A stretch of 64,000 bases of DNA from Lytechinus variegatus (GCF_018143015.1 NC_054753.1:30470292-30534291); one strand, 5' to 3'; shown: positions 24,597-36,386, counted from the first letter of the stretch. The notes: generated from the letters alone by a model not told the origin. Numbers and translations are program-made.

Positions 24597-25300
24597 CTGA
24601 ATCTTGTCTGCTTATCATGGTTTATCCAGCGAGCTGCAATTCCAAAGAGCTGAAACTCAGAAACAATGGACATGCGGTCTTGCTTGAGGAAAAAACACAT
24701 ATCATCATACTTGAGGGACTGGAACTCTGGTCTCTCTGCTACAGTCAAGAAGTTATCAACGATGAACTCATGCACATCCTGCTCCAACTGCTTGAAACAG
24801 AACTTCCTGGAGAGGTGGAGGATTCCGATGCAGTTCTCAACGGCCAGGACAGACGTCAGATACTGAATGCAGATGTCGATGACACGCTTCATTTTCAACT
24901 GAACGGCTCCAGACACAACCTTGCGGACATTCTCCAGGGTGAGTTCTATCTGAGAGGTGTAAGCATAGTGCAGGAGCAACTCCAGACTGTCCTTGGTGAT
25001 GTTACTGTGGAGTTGGACGTCACGGACGTTGTCATTCTCAAGATAAATTGACCTGAAGTACTCACTGCAGGAAGCAAGCACAGCGCGATGTACAGCAAAA
25101 TGGTGACCATTGGCAATGATGTTACCATCGCACAAGATCCGCTGCTTCCACAACTGATGAAGCTGGTTGAGAATGTCTTTACCATGCTCAGCACACTGGT
25201 ACTGTCTGCTAGGGGCCGGAGCATGACTACGATGTGGTTCTGGTCTTATAGGCTTCTGCATGCTGAAATTGTTGTTTATTGCGATGCGTGCTGTTGCCAT
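24597..25300 (-). CDS. BTB-Kelch protein, exon 1 (BTB and BACK domains)
   Basis: This exon supplies residues 1-235 of a KLHL-type protein. The BTB domain spans about 40-150, including the HHFAVHRAVLASCSEYF core, and the BACK domain starts at about 155. In this family BTB-BACK dimerises and binds Cullin-3, making an E3 ubiquitin ligase adaptor. The start ATG at 25300 is supported by an in-frame TGA six codons upstream. The exon ends with AG before GTATAG. Upstream, a pyrimidine tract ending TTTGCCCAG places a likely acceptor so that this exon starts at about 25357, after a noncoding first exon I cannot locate. The codon split across the intron reads cleanly into exon 2. Confidence 0.92.
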
Positions 25301-25624
25301 TGTTATTCTGGAATGTCAGCCACTACTTCATATCAAAGAGTTTGATAATTCCCAGACCTGGGCAAAGAGAAATAAAGCAAATTATTTTTTATAACCGAGA
25401 TATACATGCACAGTCAAATACATGTACCTATATTATATTTTTCAAAATTATCTGAATTCACAAAGGTGGATAGCATGAACATGTATCTTCCACCCTTGGG
25501 CTAAATATTGTAAAATTTACGCTGTGAATTCATATTTCACAACACATTTTTGTTTCACCCTGTTGCTAAATTGACAATTTGTGTTGGTGGTGGTGATTTT
25601 TTACCTAATTGCTAAGAAAGTATG

Positions 25625-25805
25625 AATGCTTGTAAGCAAGCAACCAGAGGACCAACGGCTTAAGATCCTCTCCGAGGGACCTGGTAATAAGGATTACATG
25701 TAATGCCTTACCAAAGGGCACTAGCGCACCAAGTGGGAATCAAACCCGGGTCAATGGAATCTGAAACCACCCCTCTACTGACCGAGCTATTGCGCCTCCA
25801 AACGT
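25625..25805 (-). repeat. tRNA-derived SINE fragment, second type
   Basis: On the minus strand the head GGCGCAATAGCTCGGTCAGT resembles box A. A box B-like GGGTTTGATTCCC follows (complement at 25735-25747), then a short body. It differs from the main SINE family in this window. Confidence 0.6.
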
Positions 25806-26819
25806 GTTGTGTTAAATAAAGCACCCTGATGACTGAGTTAACCCACTTTTGTGAATTGCATCATTTAACACTGGTATTACCTTCTTCTTCTGTTGATTTC
25901 CTCCAGTCCTGGAGAACTGCAGGATCCAGTTGATACGAAGAAAAACTATGCAATACATGTACCATTGTGTAAAATTACATGATTTAACCCATGAGTTAAT
26001 ATCAACTCACCTTCATGACATCAGGAAAAAAAAACTTTCCTTTCAAACAATGAATTGATGCAATTCTCACAACAATTGTAATAAAAACTGTTGTTCTACA
26101 AAATGTATGTGTATAAATAATGTTCTTTCTGTTCAATAGGCTGCAAAATGATGCAAAATTAAACTTACAATCTTCAATATCATATGATTCATTTCGTTCT
26201 CATTAATTACCTTATTACCTAATTACCGGATCTACTGGGAAAATGCAATTACTTATGCAGTCGATTTTCCAGGTCTATTACTGATGCTCTCTCCATCTTA
26301 CTAAATAATTTGTATCAGTGTGCTGGGCTGTTATCACTAAACTTCTAGAATGAAGCCTTGTATTTTTTCTTTTCCTACATAAAATTCATGGAAAGAATGA
26401 CTGCAATCAAGATGCTGATCTTTTTCTTACATCACACAGACTAACACTAATTCACTGTACTAGTGCAACAATTCATATTATTCGAACTGAGGTAAATCAA
26501 AGGCCAGTCAATATGAGCGACATTAAAGAAGATTCCAAACAAGGCGTCCCTTCAAGAGAAAATATTTTTATATAAGTTTTACAGTCTATTCTAACTATTG
26601 CCAACTCCCCCGCTCCCATTTCATTAGATGACTTACTAGATTAAAACTGTTTAATAGAACAAATTTTTATCTTTCCAAAATATTTTCTTTTACTTTGTGA
26701 GCTTTCAGTTTTACCTACTGTCTTTGCAGGCTTCTTCAGACAAGCGCAGAATCGCCATAGATGGGGTATCAGCAGCGCATCAGTCTGTGAGAATGCGAAT
26801 TCCCATTCTCACAGACTGC

Positions 26820-28511
26820 CACGCTGCTAAAAATTTCATCAAAATTGAACATAAGTTACAACATATTTCGCTTATTTTTCACAAGAGTTATAGACTATGC
26901 AAAACTCAGTGATATGCAAATGAGAAAGTCAATGTCTCTCTCTCTCTCTCTCTCTCTGTTCTCATCCCTTCGCTTGGTTCGGAGGTCGTCGGGTCCAACC
27001 CGCATGTGACGTACATGTATCTTGAAGACTGAATGATAGTGACTCATCAGGCCAGGAGAGCACTGGAACGGCTATTATGGATTTTTGTGATATATATCAA
27101 GGTCGCTTTTAATAGCTTGGCATTGATATCCAGGGGGAGCCTTGAGTCAAAGGCAATAAGAACATCTTGGGTGAAATTGAAATTGTAGTTTACAGCTGGT
27201 TTGTCAGAAAAATGCTCCAGATACCATCGATGATCCTGTAATATCTCCTTGATTTTGAGTACATGAAATCATCTCTAATATGCTTCAGAAAGATGCAAGA
27301 TGCTATGAAATGATCGGTTGTCTCATCTTCAAGCTTACAAAGAGGACAGAGGGAATTTGTGCTCTTTCCGATCTTACATCTTCTTGCCTTTACTAGATAT
27401 GTCCCAGAAAGAAGTTGTGCTCTATATATTAACGCTTGTCTCAAGCCATCCTGGACAGGACCGGGAGGAAAGAGTACCTCTGCATTGATTTCTGATTTTC
27501 CCATTCAGAACTTCAGGGAAGATTTCTGGGATATACCTCCGACCACTTGCTCTCTCACAGCTGCATGAACTTTACTTTTGACAACCTGCTTCCATTGCTG
27601 GTATGAAGGAGTCGATTCAAGAAGCGAGTTCAAGTCAGGCAGTTGGTATACTTAGTAAATCCTTCAAAGCTCTTATAGGAGTGAGGAGGGCAAAGGCATG
27701 AAGAAAGGTCTTGAGTTCAAAACGTCCAGGGCTCAGGTTGATTACATGTCCTAGTAGGAGTCTGTTTAACTCTATTTGACGAGAAATAGGGATGAGGCCA
27801 GTCAACAAGAAGACTATCTCATCTGGTGCAGTCAATGGGACACCAATGATTCTCTTTAATAGATGAGACTGACATCTAGCTTCTGGAACATTGCCTTTGT
27901 AAGTTTCAAAACTTTGCCTCCATAAAGCATTCGTGGGATGCAATGTCCTTCGCTCACTATTTCTTTTGTTTTTTATTGTTTACATGTAGTTCATACAAAA
28001 TTTCATTTTTTACAGATTTGTCAATACGGGACCAGCATGACTGAACCATAAATTTTTTGGGAAAATGGTGGTAATTTCGGCAATATCCTGGTTTAAGTCA
28101 CCAGTCCACCCACTATGGTTTATTTCGTCAGCACTGGTGACTTCTTTCAACTCGTACACAACAACAAGCGCACACACACCGACACACACAAGAAGAGAGA
28201 GGTGACTAATTTAAATACATGTTCAGCCTTCAGGGAGAAATAAAACTTTGACAAGACAATGAGAAATTTTTTTCATATAACAAAATACAAAGGAAATAGT
28301 GAGTGATGTCATCAGTTTGCATACAGACTCAGTTTGGAATTTGTGAAAATTAAAGCAGAACGAGTGGCAGAAGTTTACAACTTAAAATTGTCATAATTTT
28401 ATTTTAGTACATCCGATCTTTATGAAATTTTCAGCATTTGCATCAATGATTAAGTTTGTTGGATTTTTCTCTTTTTTATTCAAATAAACCTTCTGTTTGG
28501 TGGACTTGTAC
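26820..28511. mobile_element. TTAA MITE family B copy split by a LINE
   Basis: The left part at about 26820-26935 matches the left half of the element at 18148-18752. The right part, about 27952-28511, matches its right half and ends in GGTGGACTTGT just before TTAA at 28512-28515. Between them lies a minus-strand LINE fragment. The bases CAATGTC occur at both edges of the interruption and are the likely LINE target duplication. Confidence 0.75.
26936..27951 (-). mobile_element. Decayed non-LTR retrotransposon 3' part
   Basis: On the minus strand two broken frames, 27943-27635 and 27504-27190, encode the region after the reverse transcriptase. The second contains CPLCKLEDETTDHFIASC, a C2HC cluster typical of the C-terminus of LINE polymerases. 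The frames are separated by stops and shifts. The plus-strand (TC)n at 26936-26956 would be a (GA)n tail of the element. It is 5' truncated and nonfunctional. Confidence 0.7.
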
Positions 28512-28515
28512 TTAA

Positions 28516-30700
28516 ATGTCAATGTGATATTAGGCTGTCCCCCTTCGATGCTGACCTGTCATGTAATGAGTCTTGGAAGCTATTTTCAGATATGCTGCAT
28601 GCATCTGTCAAGAGACATATTCCTAAAAGATCAGGTAAAAGACATAGGAAAAGACACTTGTATATTACTCATAAGGCGGTTTCTATGTCAAAAAAGAAAC
28701 ACAGACTATGGAAGAAATACCAGACTTCTAATAGTGTTTGGGACTACATTCCTTATATGCGCGTACGAGACAATTTAAGGTCCATGACCAGGCAACTCTG
28801 TAGTAATTTTGAACAACATGTTGCATCTCAATCAAAGGTGAATCCGAAAGTATTTTGGAAATATGTTAACAGTAAAACCAAAACGAGATCCAAGGTGTCA
28901 AACCTCACTCGGACCGACGGATCAAAAGCTGATATACTTAACGAACAATTCAGTTCAGTTTTCATCGAAGAGGATTTGTCTGAATTACCATGTATTCCAA
29001 ATCGCCTGAATGATGATATTATTTTGGATCATGTACTGATTACACCAGATATCGTTCGCAAGAAGCTTATTGCTTTGAATGTTACCAAATCCGCTGGTCC
29101 TGACAACATTCACCCTCGTATTTTGAAGGAACTAGCCAGTGAACTGTGCACACCTCTGTCATTGATATTTAATATGTCCTTTGATGAATCTGTGCTTCCT
29201 TCTGACTGGAAATCAGCTAATGTTACAGCAATACACAAAAAGGGCAGCAGAAAGGACCCTGGAAATTACCGCCCTATTAGTTTGACATCAGTAGTGGTTA
29301 AAGTTTTCGAGTCTATTATACGTGATACCATTGTTAATCATATGAGTGATCATTATTTATTCACTGATGCACAACATGGATTTGTTCCAGGGAGGTCATG
29401 CTTAACTCAACTGTTAACACAGCTCGAGGATTGGACTCAGTATTTGGACAATGGAGATCCAGTTGATGTAGTGTATTTAGACTTCAAAAAAGCTTTTGAT
29501 TCTGTGCCACATGTTAGACTGTTGAATAAGATTGCTTCATATGGTATCGATGGCCCACTTCTTTCTTGGATTCAAGATTTTTTAACGCATAGAGTCCAGA
29601 GAGTTTCAATCGATGGATGTTATTCAGACTGGTCTACTGTCATCAGCGGAATTCCGCAGGGCAGCGTACTCGGTCCGACCCTTTTTGTTCTGTTTGTAAA
29701 TGACTTGCCTGATACATGTATTACTTCCTGTAGAACTCAGATGTATGCAGATGATGTTAAAGTTTATACATCCATCAACTGCCAAAATTCTTGCCATGAA
29801 TTACAAGAGGATTTAAATAACATTTCTACGTGGTCTTCACTTTGGCAGCTTCCTTTAAACTCTCAAAAATGCAAGACCCTACATCTTGGCTACAATAATC
29901 CTAAACACACCTATGTGATGGAAAACAGACATCTTGAGAATGTGGACTCTGAAAAAGACCTCGGTGTCATTGTTGATAACAATCTTACTTTCCATAAGCA
30001 CATAGCAGCAATGGTACAGAAGGCTAACCAGATGCTAGGGATCATTAAACGAGCCTTTGTAAATACAACTCCGGATATCTTCATACCTTTGTATAAAACC
30101 CTTGTCCGTCCGCATCTCGAATATTGTACTGTGTCTTGGAATCCACGCTTTGTAACTGATGACCGTAAAATTGAGGCAGTGCAGAGGAGAGCTACAAAAA
30201 TGGTTCCTGGTATGTCTTTTTTAACCTACACTGAAAGGTTGAAAAAACTTCAACTCTTCTCTCTTCACTACCGACGTGAAAGGGCCGATATGATTCAAGT
30301 TTACAAGATACTTAATGGCTTAGACAGACTTGCTCCAGATTACTTTTTCGAAAGATCTCTCTATGGTACAACTCGTGGTCACTCTTTGAAGCTTTTTAGC
30401 ACACATCGGAAACTCAATGTTAGAAGTAGCTACTTCAGCATACGTATTATTACTTCATGGAATGCCTTGCCTGAATCACTTATCTCTGCACGTAATATTG
30501 TTGCTTTCAAAAATGGCTTGGACAAATTTTGGCAAAGCAAACAGTTCTACATGTAATATGTATGTACCATGACGACATCCACGCACACACGCATCACGTA
30601 TCAGTTTTTTGCAATTTTATCCGTTATGACTTCGTTGACGACCGGGAGATCTACAGGTTTACCTCACTCCCGTACACCAGATGATGATGATGAGTCACCA
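28516..30700 (+). mobile_element. CR1/L2-like LINE, 5' truncated
   Basis: The element abuts the right end of a TTAA MITE, and its reading frame is already open at about 28517, before the first ATG. The endonuclease half is missing, as in most 5'-truncated LINE insertions. The stop at 30554 is followed by about 120 bases and a short (GAT)n tract at 30680-30694, which may be the 3' tail typical of CR1/L2 elements. No target duplication was recognised. Confidence 0.8.
28592..30556 (+). CDS. LINE reverse transcriptase (retrotransposon ORF2, partial)
   Basis: This is a 654-residue uninterrupted frame. Landmarks of a Jockey/CR1-superfamily reverse transcriptase appear in order: KSAGPDNIHPRILKEL at about 166, HKKGSRKDPGNYRPISLTS at 215, YLDFKKAFDSVPH with the first catalytic aspartate at 297, SGIPQGSVLGP at 352, and the catalytic YADD at 385-388. 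A thumb and the typical RPHLEYC and QRRATK motifs follow at about 506 and 531. The N-terminal apurinic endonuclease is absent. The frame extends upstream to about 28517, so the ATG is not the natural start. It has no stops or shifts, which suggests a recent insertion. It is not a host gene. Confidence 0.88.
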   Translation: MLHASVKRHIPKRSGKRHRKRHLYITHKAVSMSKKKHRLWKKYQTSNSVWDYIPYMRVRDNLRSMTRQLCSNFEQHVASQSKVNPKVFWKYVNSKTKTRSKVSNLTRTDGSKADILNEQFSSVFIEEDLSELPCIPNRLNDDIILDHVLITPDIVRKKLIALNVTKSAGPDNIHPRILKELASELCTPLSLIFNMSFDESVLPSDWKSANVTAIHKKGSRKDPGNYRPISLTSVVVKVFESIIRDTIVNHMSDHYLFTDAQHGFVPGRSCLTQLLTQLEDWTQYLDNGDPVDVVYLDFKKAFDSVPHVRLLNKIASYGIDGPLLSWIQDFLTHRVQRVSIDGCYSDWSTVISGIPQGSVLGPTLFVLFVNDLPDTCITSCRTQMYADDVKVYTSINCQNSCHELQEDLNNISTWSSLWQLPLNSQKCKTLHLGYNNPKHTYVMENRHLENVDSEKDLGVIVDNNLTFHKHIAAMVQKANQMLGIIKRAFVNTTPDIFIPLYKTLVRPHLEYCTVSWNPRFVTDDRKIEAVQRRATKMVPGMSFLTYTERLKKLQLFSLHYRRERADMIQVYKILNGLDRLAPDYFFERSLYGTTRGHSLKLFSTHRKLNVRSSYFSIRIITSWNALPESLISARNIVAFKNGLDKFWQSKQFYM

Positions 30701-31285
30701 ACGTTCATGTGCCCCGCCCTGCAATGAGTCACGCAAGCAAAAGTGATCAACTGATATGGTAAACAATACACTGAATAGAATGCGTCGGGCATATACATTG
30801 TACACTCGCCTAACGCCACAGGCCCAGCAACTTTGCAAATGCGCAAATGGTGATGGATTTAAGATTTCACCTCATCTAAATGATAACAAAATGAATATCA
30901 TGCTCAGATATTTAGTTATTTAAAAAAGATACTTACGTATGTTATGAATAGGTAAAACTTTACAGAATATCATCTTCCATCAAATTTCTAACTGTAACGG
31001 AAAGCGTCATCCGTTGCTATTTGCTATATGTAATTAGTCAAAAGAGGGCGTTCTCCCCTTTTAATCATCAAGGCCCTACACGACATTGGGAGCGGACCAA
31101 ACCTTATGTGCAGTTGATATTACCTACTGTGATTGATGAAGAACCCCCTCATTGTAAAAATCTTCAATTAATACATTACAAAAGAATGTGTTGAGCCAAA
31201 CTGCCTGTGAAATCCATAAATATCAGCACAATCTTGAATTTTACACTGAATCAATATGCTATAGTAGAAGAGATGATAATTCTTT

Positions 31286-31289
<4 letters not shown>
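30701..31289. other. Unannotated intergenic stretch
   Basis: No gene or repeat family was recognised apart from the LINE edge at the left. Confidence 0.5.
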
Positions 31290-31321
<32 letters not shown>

Positions 31322-31340
31322 AACGATTGATTGATAACGA
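31290..31340. repeat. (TTGA)n simple repeat
   Basis: About seven TTGA units are followed by TAACGATTGATTGATAACG. It sits at the 3' side of the minus-strand LINE and is probably its tail. Confidence 0.8.
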
Positions 31341-32884
31341 ATTTATTCATTCCAAAATTATAACAAAGTTGCAAAGTAAAGCAAAATATAATATAATATT
31401 TTGAAATGAAAAAGGAACCTTCTGGAAAGCAAAGCTTGTTATCGAAGGTTTCCTTCAATAAATAAGACATATTAATGCAAAAACAAACAATATATAATAT
31501 ACAAATCATAACGTTCTTGTTGAAGTTCAAAATATATATAATATACAAGTCATCATATCTTTCTTGTAAAAAAATTATGTAAATCCTTGTTAAATATATA
31601 TTTTTTACATATTCTCCCAAGTAAAAGATACACAAGGCTGGATTATATTACAAGATATGAAGAAAAGTGAAAAGGACACACAAGACAAAAACGTTACGAA
31701 AACAGGACGTGACAGAACGGTACAAGAACAAGACATGACAAAAAGTTATACCAAAACAAGACGGACGAAATATTACAAGAACAGACAAATAAAAAAAGAC
31801 AACAACAACAACAACAAAACAAAGGACAAAAACGAGTAAAAGAAAAAAGAACAAAAAAAAAATCTGCACAGGTAGAGCGAATGAAAGGAGACAGGAAAAG
31901 AAGCGAAATAAGGGGGGGGACAGAAGATCCATAAGATATCCTAAGTATGATGAATGATGTGAGTGTTATAGTTATTGGTCAGATGTTTTTTTAAGTGCTC
32001 TATTGAAGCTATGAATAGTTGGCTTATTTCGTAAAGTTTGCGGAAGTGAATTCCAAAGTTTGATACCAGAAGATATGAACAGTTTGTTTGTTAATAATGT
32101 CCTCGTTCTAGGTAAATGGAAAAGTCCAGCAGATCTTGTAGGGTAGTGATGTACATTGATATTTCGTGTGAACATAGAATAAAATACGTCTGTCATCTTT
32201 ACTAAGGTTAAACATAAAAGATCCAAGATTATAATGGTAAAGATCATGTATCTTAAGAATTCCATGAGTTTTAAAAAGAACATTCGTATGTGCCCGATAA
32301 TGAGAATGGCAACTACGCGCAAAGCTTTTTTCTGAAGTAGTAAAAGTCTATTCAAATGAAAATCAGCACAACTCCCCCATGCAATAATACAAAAGTTCAA
32401 ATGCGGGAGTATCAGCGTAGAGTACTAGTTTAATAATATACGAGTCGGGAAATAGAATTTAACTTTATTTATAATTCCAATATTCCTTGAAATTATTTTA
32501 CATGTGTTATCTATATGTTCTTTCCATGACAGTCTGTCGTCGATAGTTACTCCTATAGAAATTTCGTACTTAATACTCTTTGAATATTAATATTATCAAA
32601 AGTAATGTTACCTAGGAGTTCATCATATTGCCGAAGAGCATGTAATTTGTTTTAGTGAGATTAAGCGATTATTTGTTGGCTTTGATCCACTCTGAGACTA
32701 GTTTTAATTCTTTATTGAGTGTGTCAAGTAAATGTTTGGGGGTCCTTATGGGAAAAAAATATATTTGAGTCGTCGGCAACCACAATAATTCTGTCGGTGG
32801 GTGAACATAATTTTTTTTTCCAAATAAGAACCAAATAGTAATAACTCGTCTTGAAGTTTGATTGCTTTTATTATATGTTACCAT
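31290..32884 (-). mobile_element. Decayed LINE, 5' truncated, minus strand
   Basis: Read from 32884 down, frames resemble a LINE reverse transcriptase from just at the catalytic aspartates. A VVADDSNIFF-like stretch is followed by KHLLDTLNKELKLVSEWIKA, then LNLTKTNYMLF after one stop, then KFLGVTIDDRLSW and CIIAWGSC. The last frame, 32400-31972, encodes the C-terminal region ending with GIKLWNSLPQTLRN. At least two stops and several shifts break it. Non-coding sequence follows to the tandem (TTGA)n at about 31290-31340, likely the 3' tail. It differs from the LINE at 28.5 kb. Confidence 0.75.
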
Positions 32885-32889
32885 GAGGA

Positions 32890-33587
32890 AATTTTACTGT
32901 ATTATCTTTGATTTGATTTATTGATTTCCGTTCCACAAGAATTGTACATAATTATGATAAATACATCATAACAAGGTCGAAAATACTGCAAGATTATATA
33001 ACATAATCTTAGATTTAAGGATCTTAGATTCAAGGATTTAAGGATCTTACCATAGTCATGTACAAGTGTTAGATTATGTATATTACTTCTTCTACATACT
33101 CCGCATATACTAGAATGAGGGGGGGGGGGGTTATAGCAATATACTGAACTTTTTATCATCATCCACATGCATTATGAATTTTTAGGGAAATTAAAGTAAT
33201 TGCAGAAAATGAATGATTTATCGCATTTGTATATGTAAATTTTTCAATACAGTTATGGTAATTATATTTTACTTTTCATTTTTGTATATACTTATTGTCA
33301 AAGCTATTAGAAACCAAATTTATTTGTGTGCATACATTGACCAATAAACAGAATCTTAGATTAACATGTGTGAGAATCTGTACACACTACAATCTTTGCC
33401 ATGTTCTCATTCTTGCCATGGCTCCCTCCTTCTTTCTCTCCCTCCCTCTCTCTCTCTTGTCTTCTTTCTCTCTTCCTCTCCCTTTATCTCCTCGCTTTTC
33501 AGTCTCTTTCTTCCCCTATCCCCCTTCTGACCCACGCTCTCCCTTTTTCTTCATAACTATTTCTTTCTCTTTTTGTCATTCATCCTC
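32890..33587. other. AT-rich intergenic DNA
   Basis: No gene seen. A pyrimidine-rich stretch lies at about 33425-33550. Confidence 0.5.
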
Positions 33588-34140
33588 AGGGGCGGATTAA
33601 GGATTTTCAAAGGGGGGGGGGCACATTTTCCCGATGAAAATTGGACGAGCAAAAAAAAAGGCTTTCACTTTCAAAAGGGGCGGGGAGCACACTTGGGTAA
33701 GAGCAATACACGTATATTTACATGAAATTACAAATTTTGACTTTTTCCAGGAAAGGTTCGGGAAATGATGAAAATCCAGGAAAGTTAAGGAAATCTGAAA
33801 ACAACAATTAAACGTAGCAACGTTTAAGATAATCAACAATTAAACGTAGCAACTTTTAATATAATATATTTTAAAGAATTGTTTGCCTACATATTTATGT
33901 AGCTCAAAATTTCCGCTCGCGCTCCGTGCTCGAATTTCATTATTTTGTTCCTAGAGGGGGTAAAAAACAACTTGGACCAAATTAAGGCGCACTGTATTAT
34001 TGCCCTAATTTCTTTTTTTTTTAATCAAACTTGAAAATTCCAGGAAATGTCTATGAATTTCGGAAAACTTGGGATTCAGTTTGGGGAAATTTGTTTGGAT
34101 CTGTCGGAAAACACTGCCCTTTCCTTTATATCAGTCGAAT
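33588..34140. mobile_element. Probable hAT-like MITE scrap
   Basis: It starts CAGGGGCGGATTAAGG and runs into a G-run followed by GCACATTTTCCC, like other G-rich ended nonautonomous elements here. A GCTCGCGCTCCGTGCTCG motif occurs at 33907. The right end is not clear, so the boundary is a guess. Confidence 0.35.
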
Positions 34141-35098
34141 GTATGTTTAGATTAATAATGACCATTGCTCTTTGAAAACGTACTGGAGTTTATTTGGCTT
34201 GTATAAAATGTATAAAATAAAAGTGTGCATTGCTCCCAATAGTTTTCTTTTCACAGTACGCACTTCATTCATATCTTTGTTATATATAGGTCTAAATGTT
34301 TGCTTATGTTTTTGTATGTTCATGATTCACGTTCACATCTGTTATTGTTCCCTGTTGGGTAAAATCCGGGCCTGGGTTTAATGTTTGTTACCTTTGTTTA
34401 CCGATATATTTATATTTTTTATATTTGTATGTTTCATTAAATCATAATCGAGGTAAAATTACAATATTGACAACTTATCGAAACAGATCAGAGTTATTGA
34501 AACAAAAGGCGATAAAGCTTAACAAACAAAACAATAAAATAATACAAGGCAAACACACTAACATCATAGCTTTGAACAGTTGCTAATTGCTGTACATGTA
34601 TGGGTTAAAACCCGGGGGGGGGGGCACTTCCATTCACGAGAGGATACCATGCGCGACCATGGCCGGGGCCCGGGGGGGGGCACTCGACCAAAAAAGTGGT
34701 GGGGGTGTGCCGCGGGCGAGACAAAAAACAGGGGCCTTGGAGCGGGCTTATTGTAAAAAGGAGGGTCCTCGGAACGGACTTCGGAACGACAAATGTTTGT
34801 GAAAACGGGGGTCCTTGGAACGGATCGCCAGCGTGTGAGCGCGTATGCCTCCCTACGGAACGGTCATGCGTGCATGATGCAGCTAGCGCGGCCTCCGCCG
34901 GGGAGCGCGTTTCCGTTTTACACCCTGGCGAAGGCATTTTCCGGAAAAGTAGCCATAAAGCGACTAGTGAAGAGTCTACGTCTACGTTTGTTTACATAGG
35001 CGCGCTATCCAAAGTCCGCACCGAAGTTATCCGCAGAACATACCGTAAATGCAGCTGAGCTTATACTTTCCAGGTTCGACTATGTTTGCCTTGATCAT

Positions 35099-35815
35099 TT
35101 GCCTTGCCGATTTGCTGATGTCTGTCTTTCTCTCTATCTGTCTATATATCTATCTCTCAAATTCTATCTCTATCTATGTAACTGCAGTATCTATCTATCT
35201 AATAATCTTCTCTGTCTCTCTCATTCTTTATCTAACATCTACCTATCTCAAATTCTCTCTCCCTCTCTATCTATCCATCCATCTGTCTTTCTCTATTTTT
35301 CTCTCTCTACCTACCTATGTAACTACATATTAATTTGTCGCTCTTCTCTCTCATTCTTGATCTATCTGACATCTATCTATCTCTCAAATTCTCTATCTAT
35401 CTCTCTATCCATCTGTCTGTCTTTCTCTATTTCTCTCTATCTATTTATCTATTTTTTAACTAGAGTATCTATCTATCTGTTAATTTGTTAATAATCTTCT
35501 CTGTCTCTCTCATTCTTTAATTATCTATTTAATATCTCTCTCTATCTATCTATCTATCCATCTGTCTGTCTTTCTCTTATTCTCTCTATCTATTTATCTA
35601 TCTATTTTTTAAACTTATCTTTCTGTTAATATTCTTTGTCTCTCTCCCTCTTTATCTATCTAACATCTATCTATCTCTTAGTCATCTATCTCTATCTATC
35701 CATCTGTCTGTCTTTCTCTATTTCTCTCTATCTATATATCTATCTATCTATCTATCTGTTAATTTGTCTATCTTCTCTGTCTCTCTCATTCTTTATCTTT
35801 CTATCTTCCAAAAGA
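35099..35815. repeat. Degenerate (TCTA)n microsatellite, left block
   Basis: About 700 bases of TCTATCTATC with TCTG and CTCTC variants. The frames across it read as serine, leucine, tyrosine and isoleucine repeats and are not genes. It is continuous in character with 39031-39412; a Penelope-like element separates the two blocks. Confidence 0.9.
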
Positions 35816-35843
35816 ACGACACGATACTAAATTGAAGACAAAA

Positions 35844-35926
35844 ATAAAGAATAGAACATAACATTTTAATAAACGGAACATGTTTCGAGGTGTCGCACCT
35901 CATCCTCAGCCTGAAAATTATTAACA
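35844..35926 (-). repeat. Penelope-like element terminal inverted repeat, 3' copy
   Basis: These 83 bases are the exact reverse complement of 38955-39037. In the element's sense (minus strand) this copy contains CTGAGGA, a stem GAGGTG-CGA-CACCTC, then GAAAC. That matches the central core pattern of hammerhead ribozymes described in Penelope-like elements. The cleavage-site helices are not convincing by eye. Confidence 0.75.
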
Positions 35927-36071
35927 GAGTCATTGGTATTTATACAGTTGAGATGTCAAGTAAAAATTTCAAGAATGTAGTTACACAGGATTACAAGGAA
36001 TGCAATTGTTGAATGGAATGAAGTAAAAAGTTACAAAGTCTATGGATTTATCAGATAGGGGTGGGTTTAAA

Positions 36072-36386
36072 TTAAATGGATAACATTATTTGGTAATTGT
36101 ACACCTGTTGGTTTAGTTGAGGTTGTTTCCATTTGATGAAAAGCCCTTCTTTTATTTTTAGTTGAAAATCTGTTTGAGCAGTATCGAGAATCTTGAAACA
36201 GTGGGTATTGCATTCTAACAAGCACTGGGGTGACGATTGCAAGTGTCTCCAGACATGGGAGTTTTTGTCCTTCCCCAGATGCTCCTGTACTCGTGTCTTA
36301 TAATGACGCTTGGTTTGACCAATATAGCGAGCTTTACATCTCGCACATGTAAATTGATATATTAGATAGCCAAGACAGAGAGCCAA
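36072..36386 (-). pseudogene. Penelope-like element GIY-YIG endonuclease, detached
   Basis: From about 36357 downward the frame reads YQFTCARCKARYIGQTKRH, with the Cys-x2-Cys found in Penelope-type GIY-YIG domains. The conserved arginine follows in TRVQEH and the glutamate in KEGLFIKWKQPQLN. The first ten or so codons of the open frame lie in the inserted MITE and are not part of the protein. In an intact element this domain is fused to the C-terminus of the reverse transcriptase and nicks target DNA. Here 600 bases of insertion separate the two. Confidence 0.85.

Noticed and set aside
26936..26956. (TC)n as an independent microsatellite
   Set aside because: Its position at the border of the LINE fragment makes a retrotransposon tail more likely.
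31168..31635. 155-codon minus-strand frame
   Set aside because: Low complexity with an INQS repeat from (TTGA)n; it lies in the 3' region of the decayed LINE.
35049..35830. Long frames rich in Tyr, Leu, Ser and Ile
   Set aside because: They are readings of the TCTA microsatellite.
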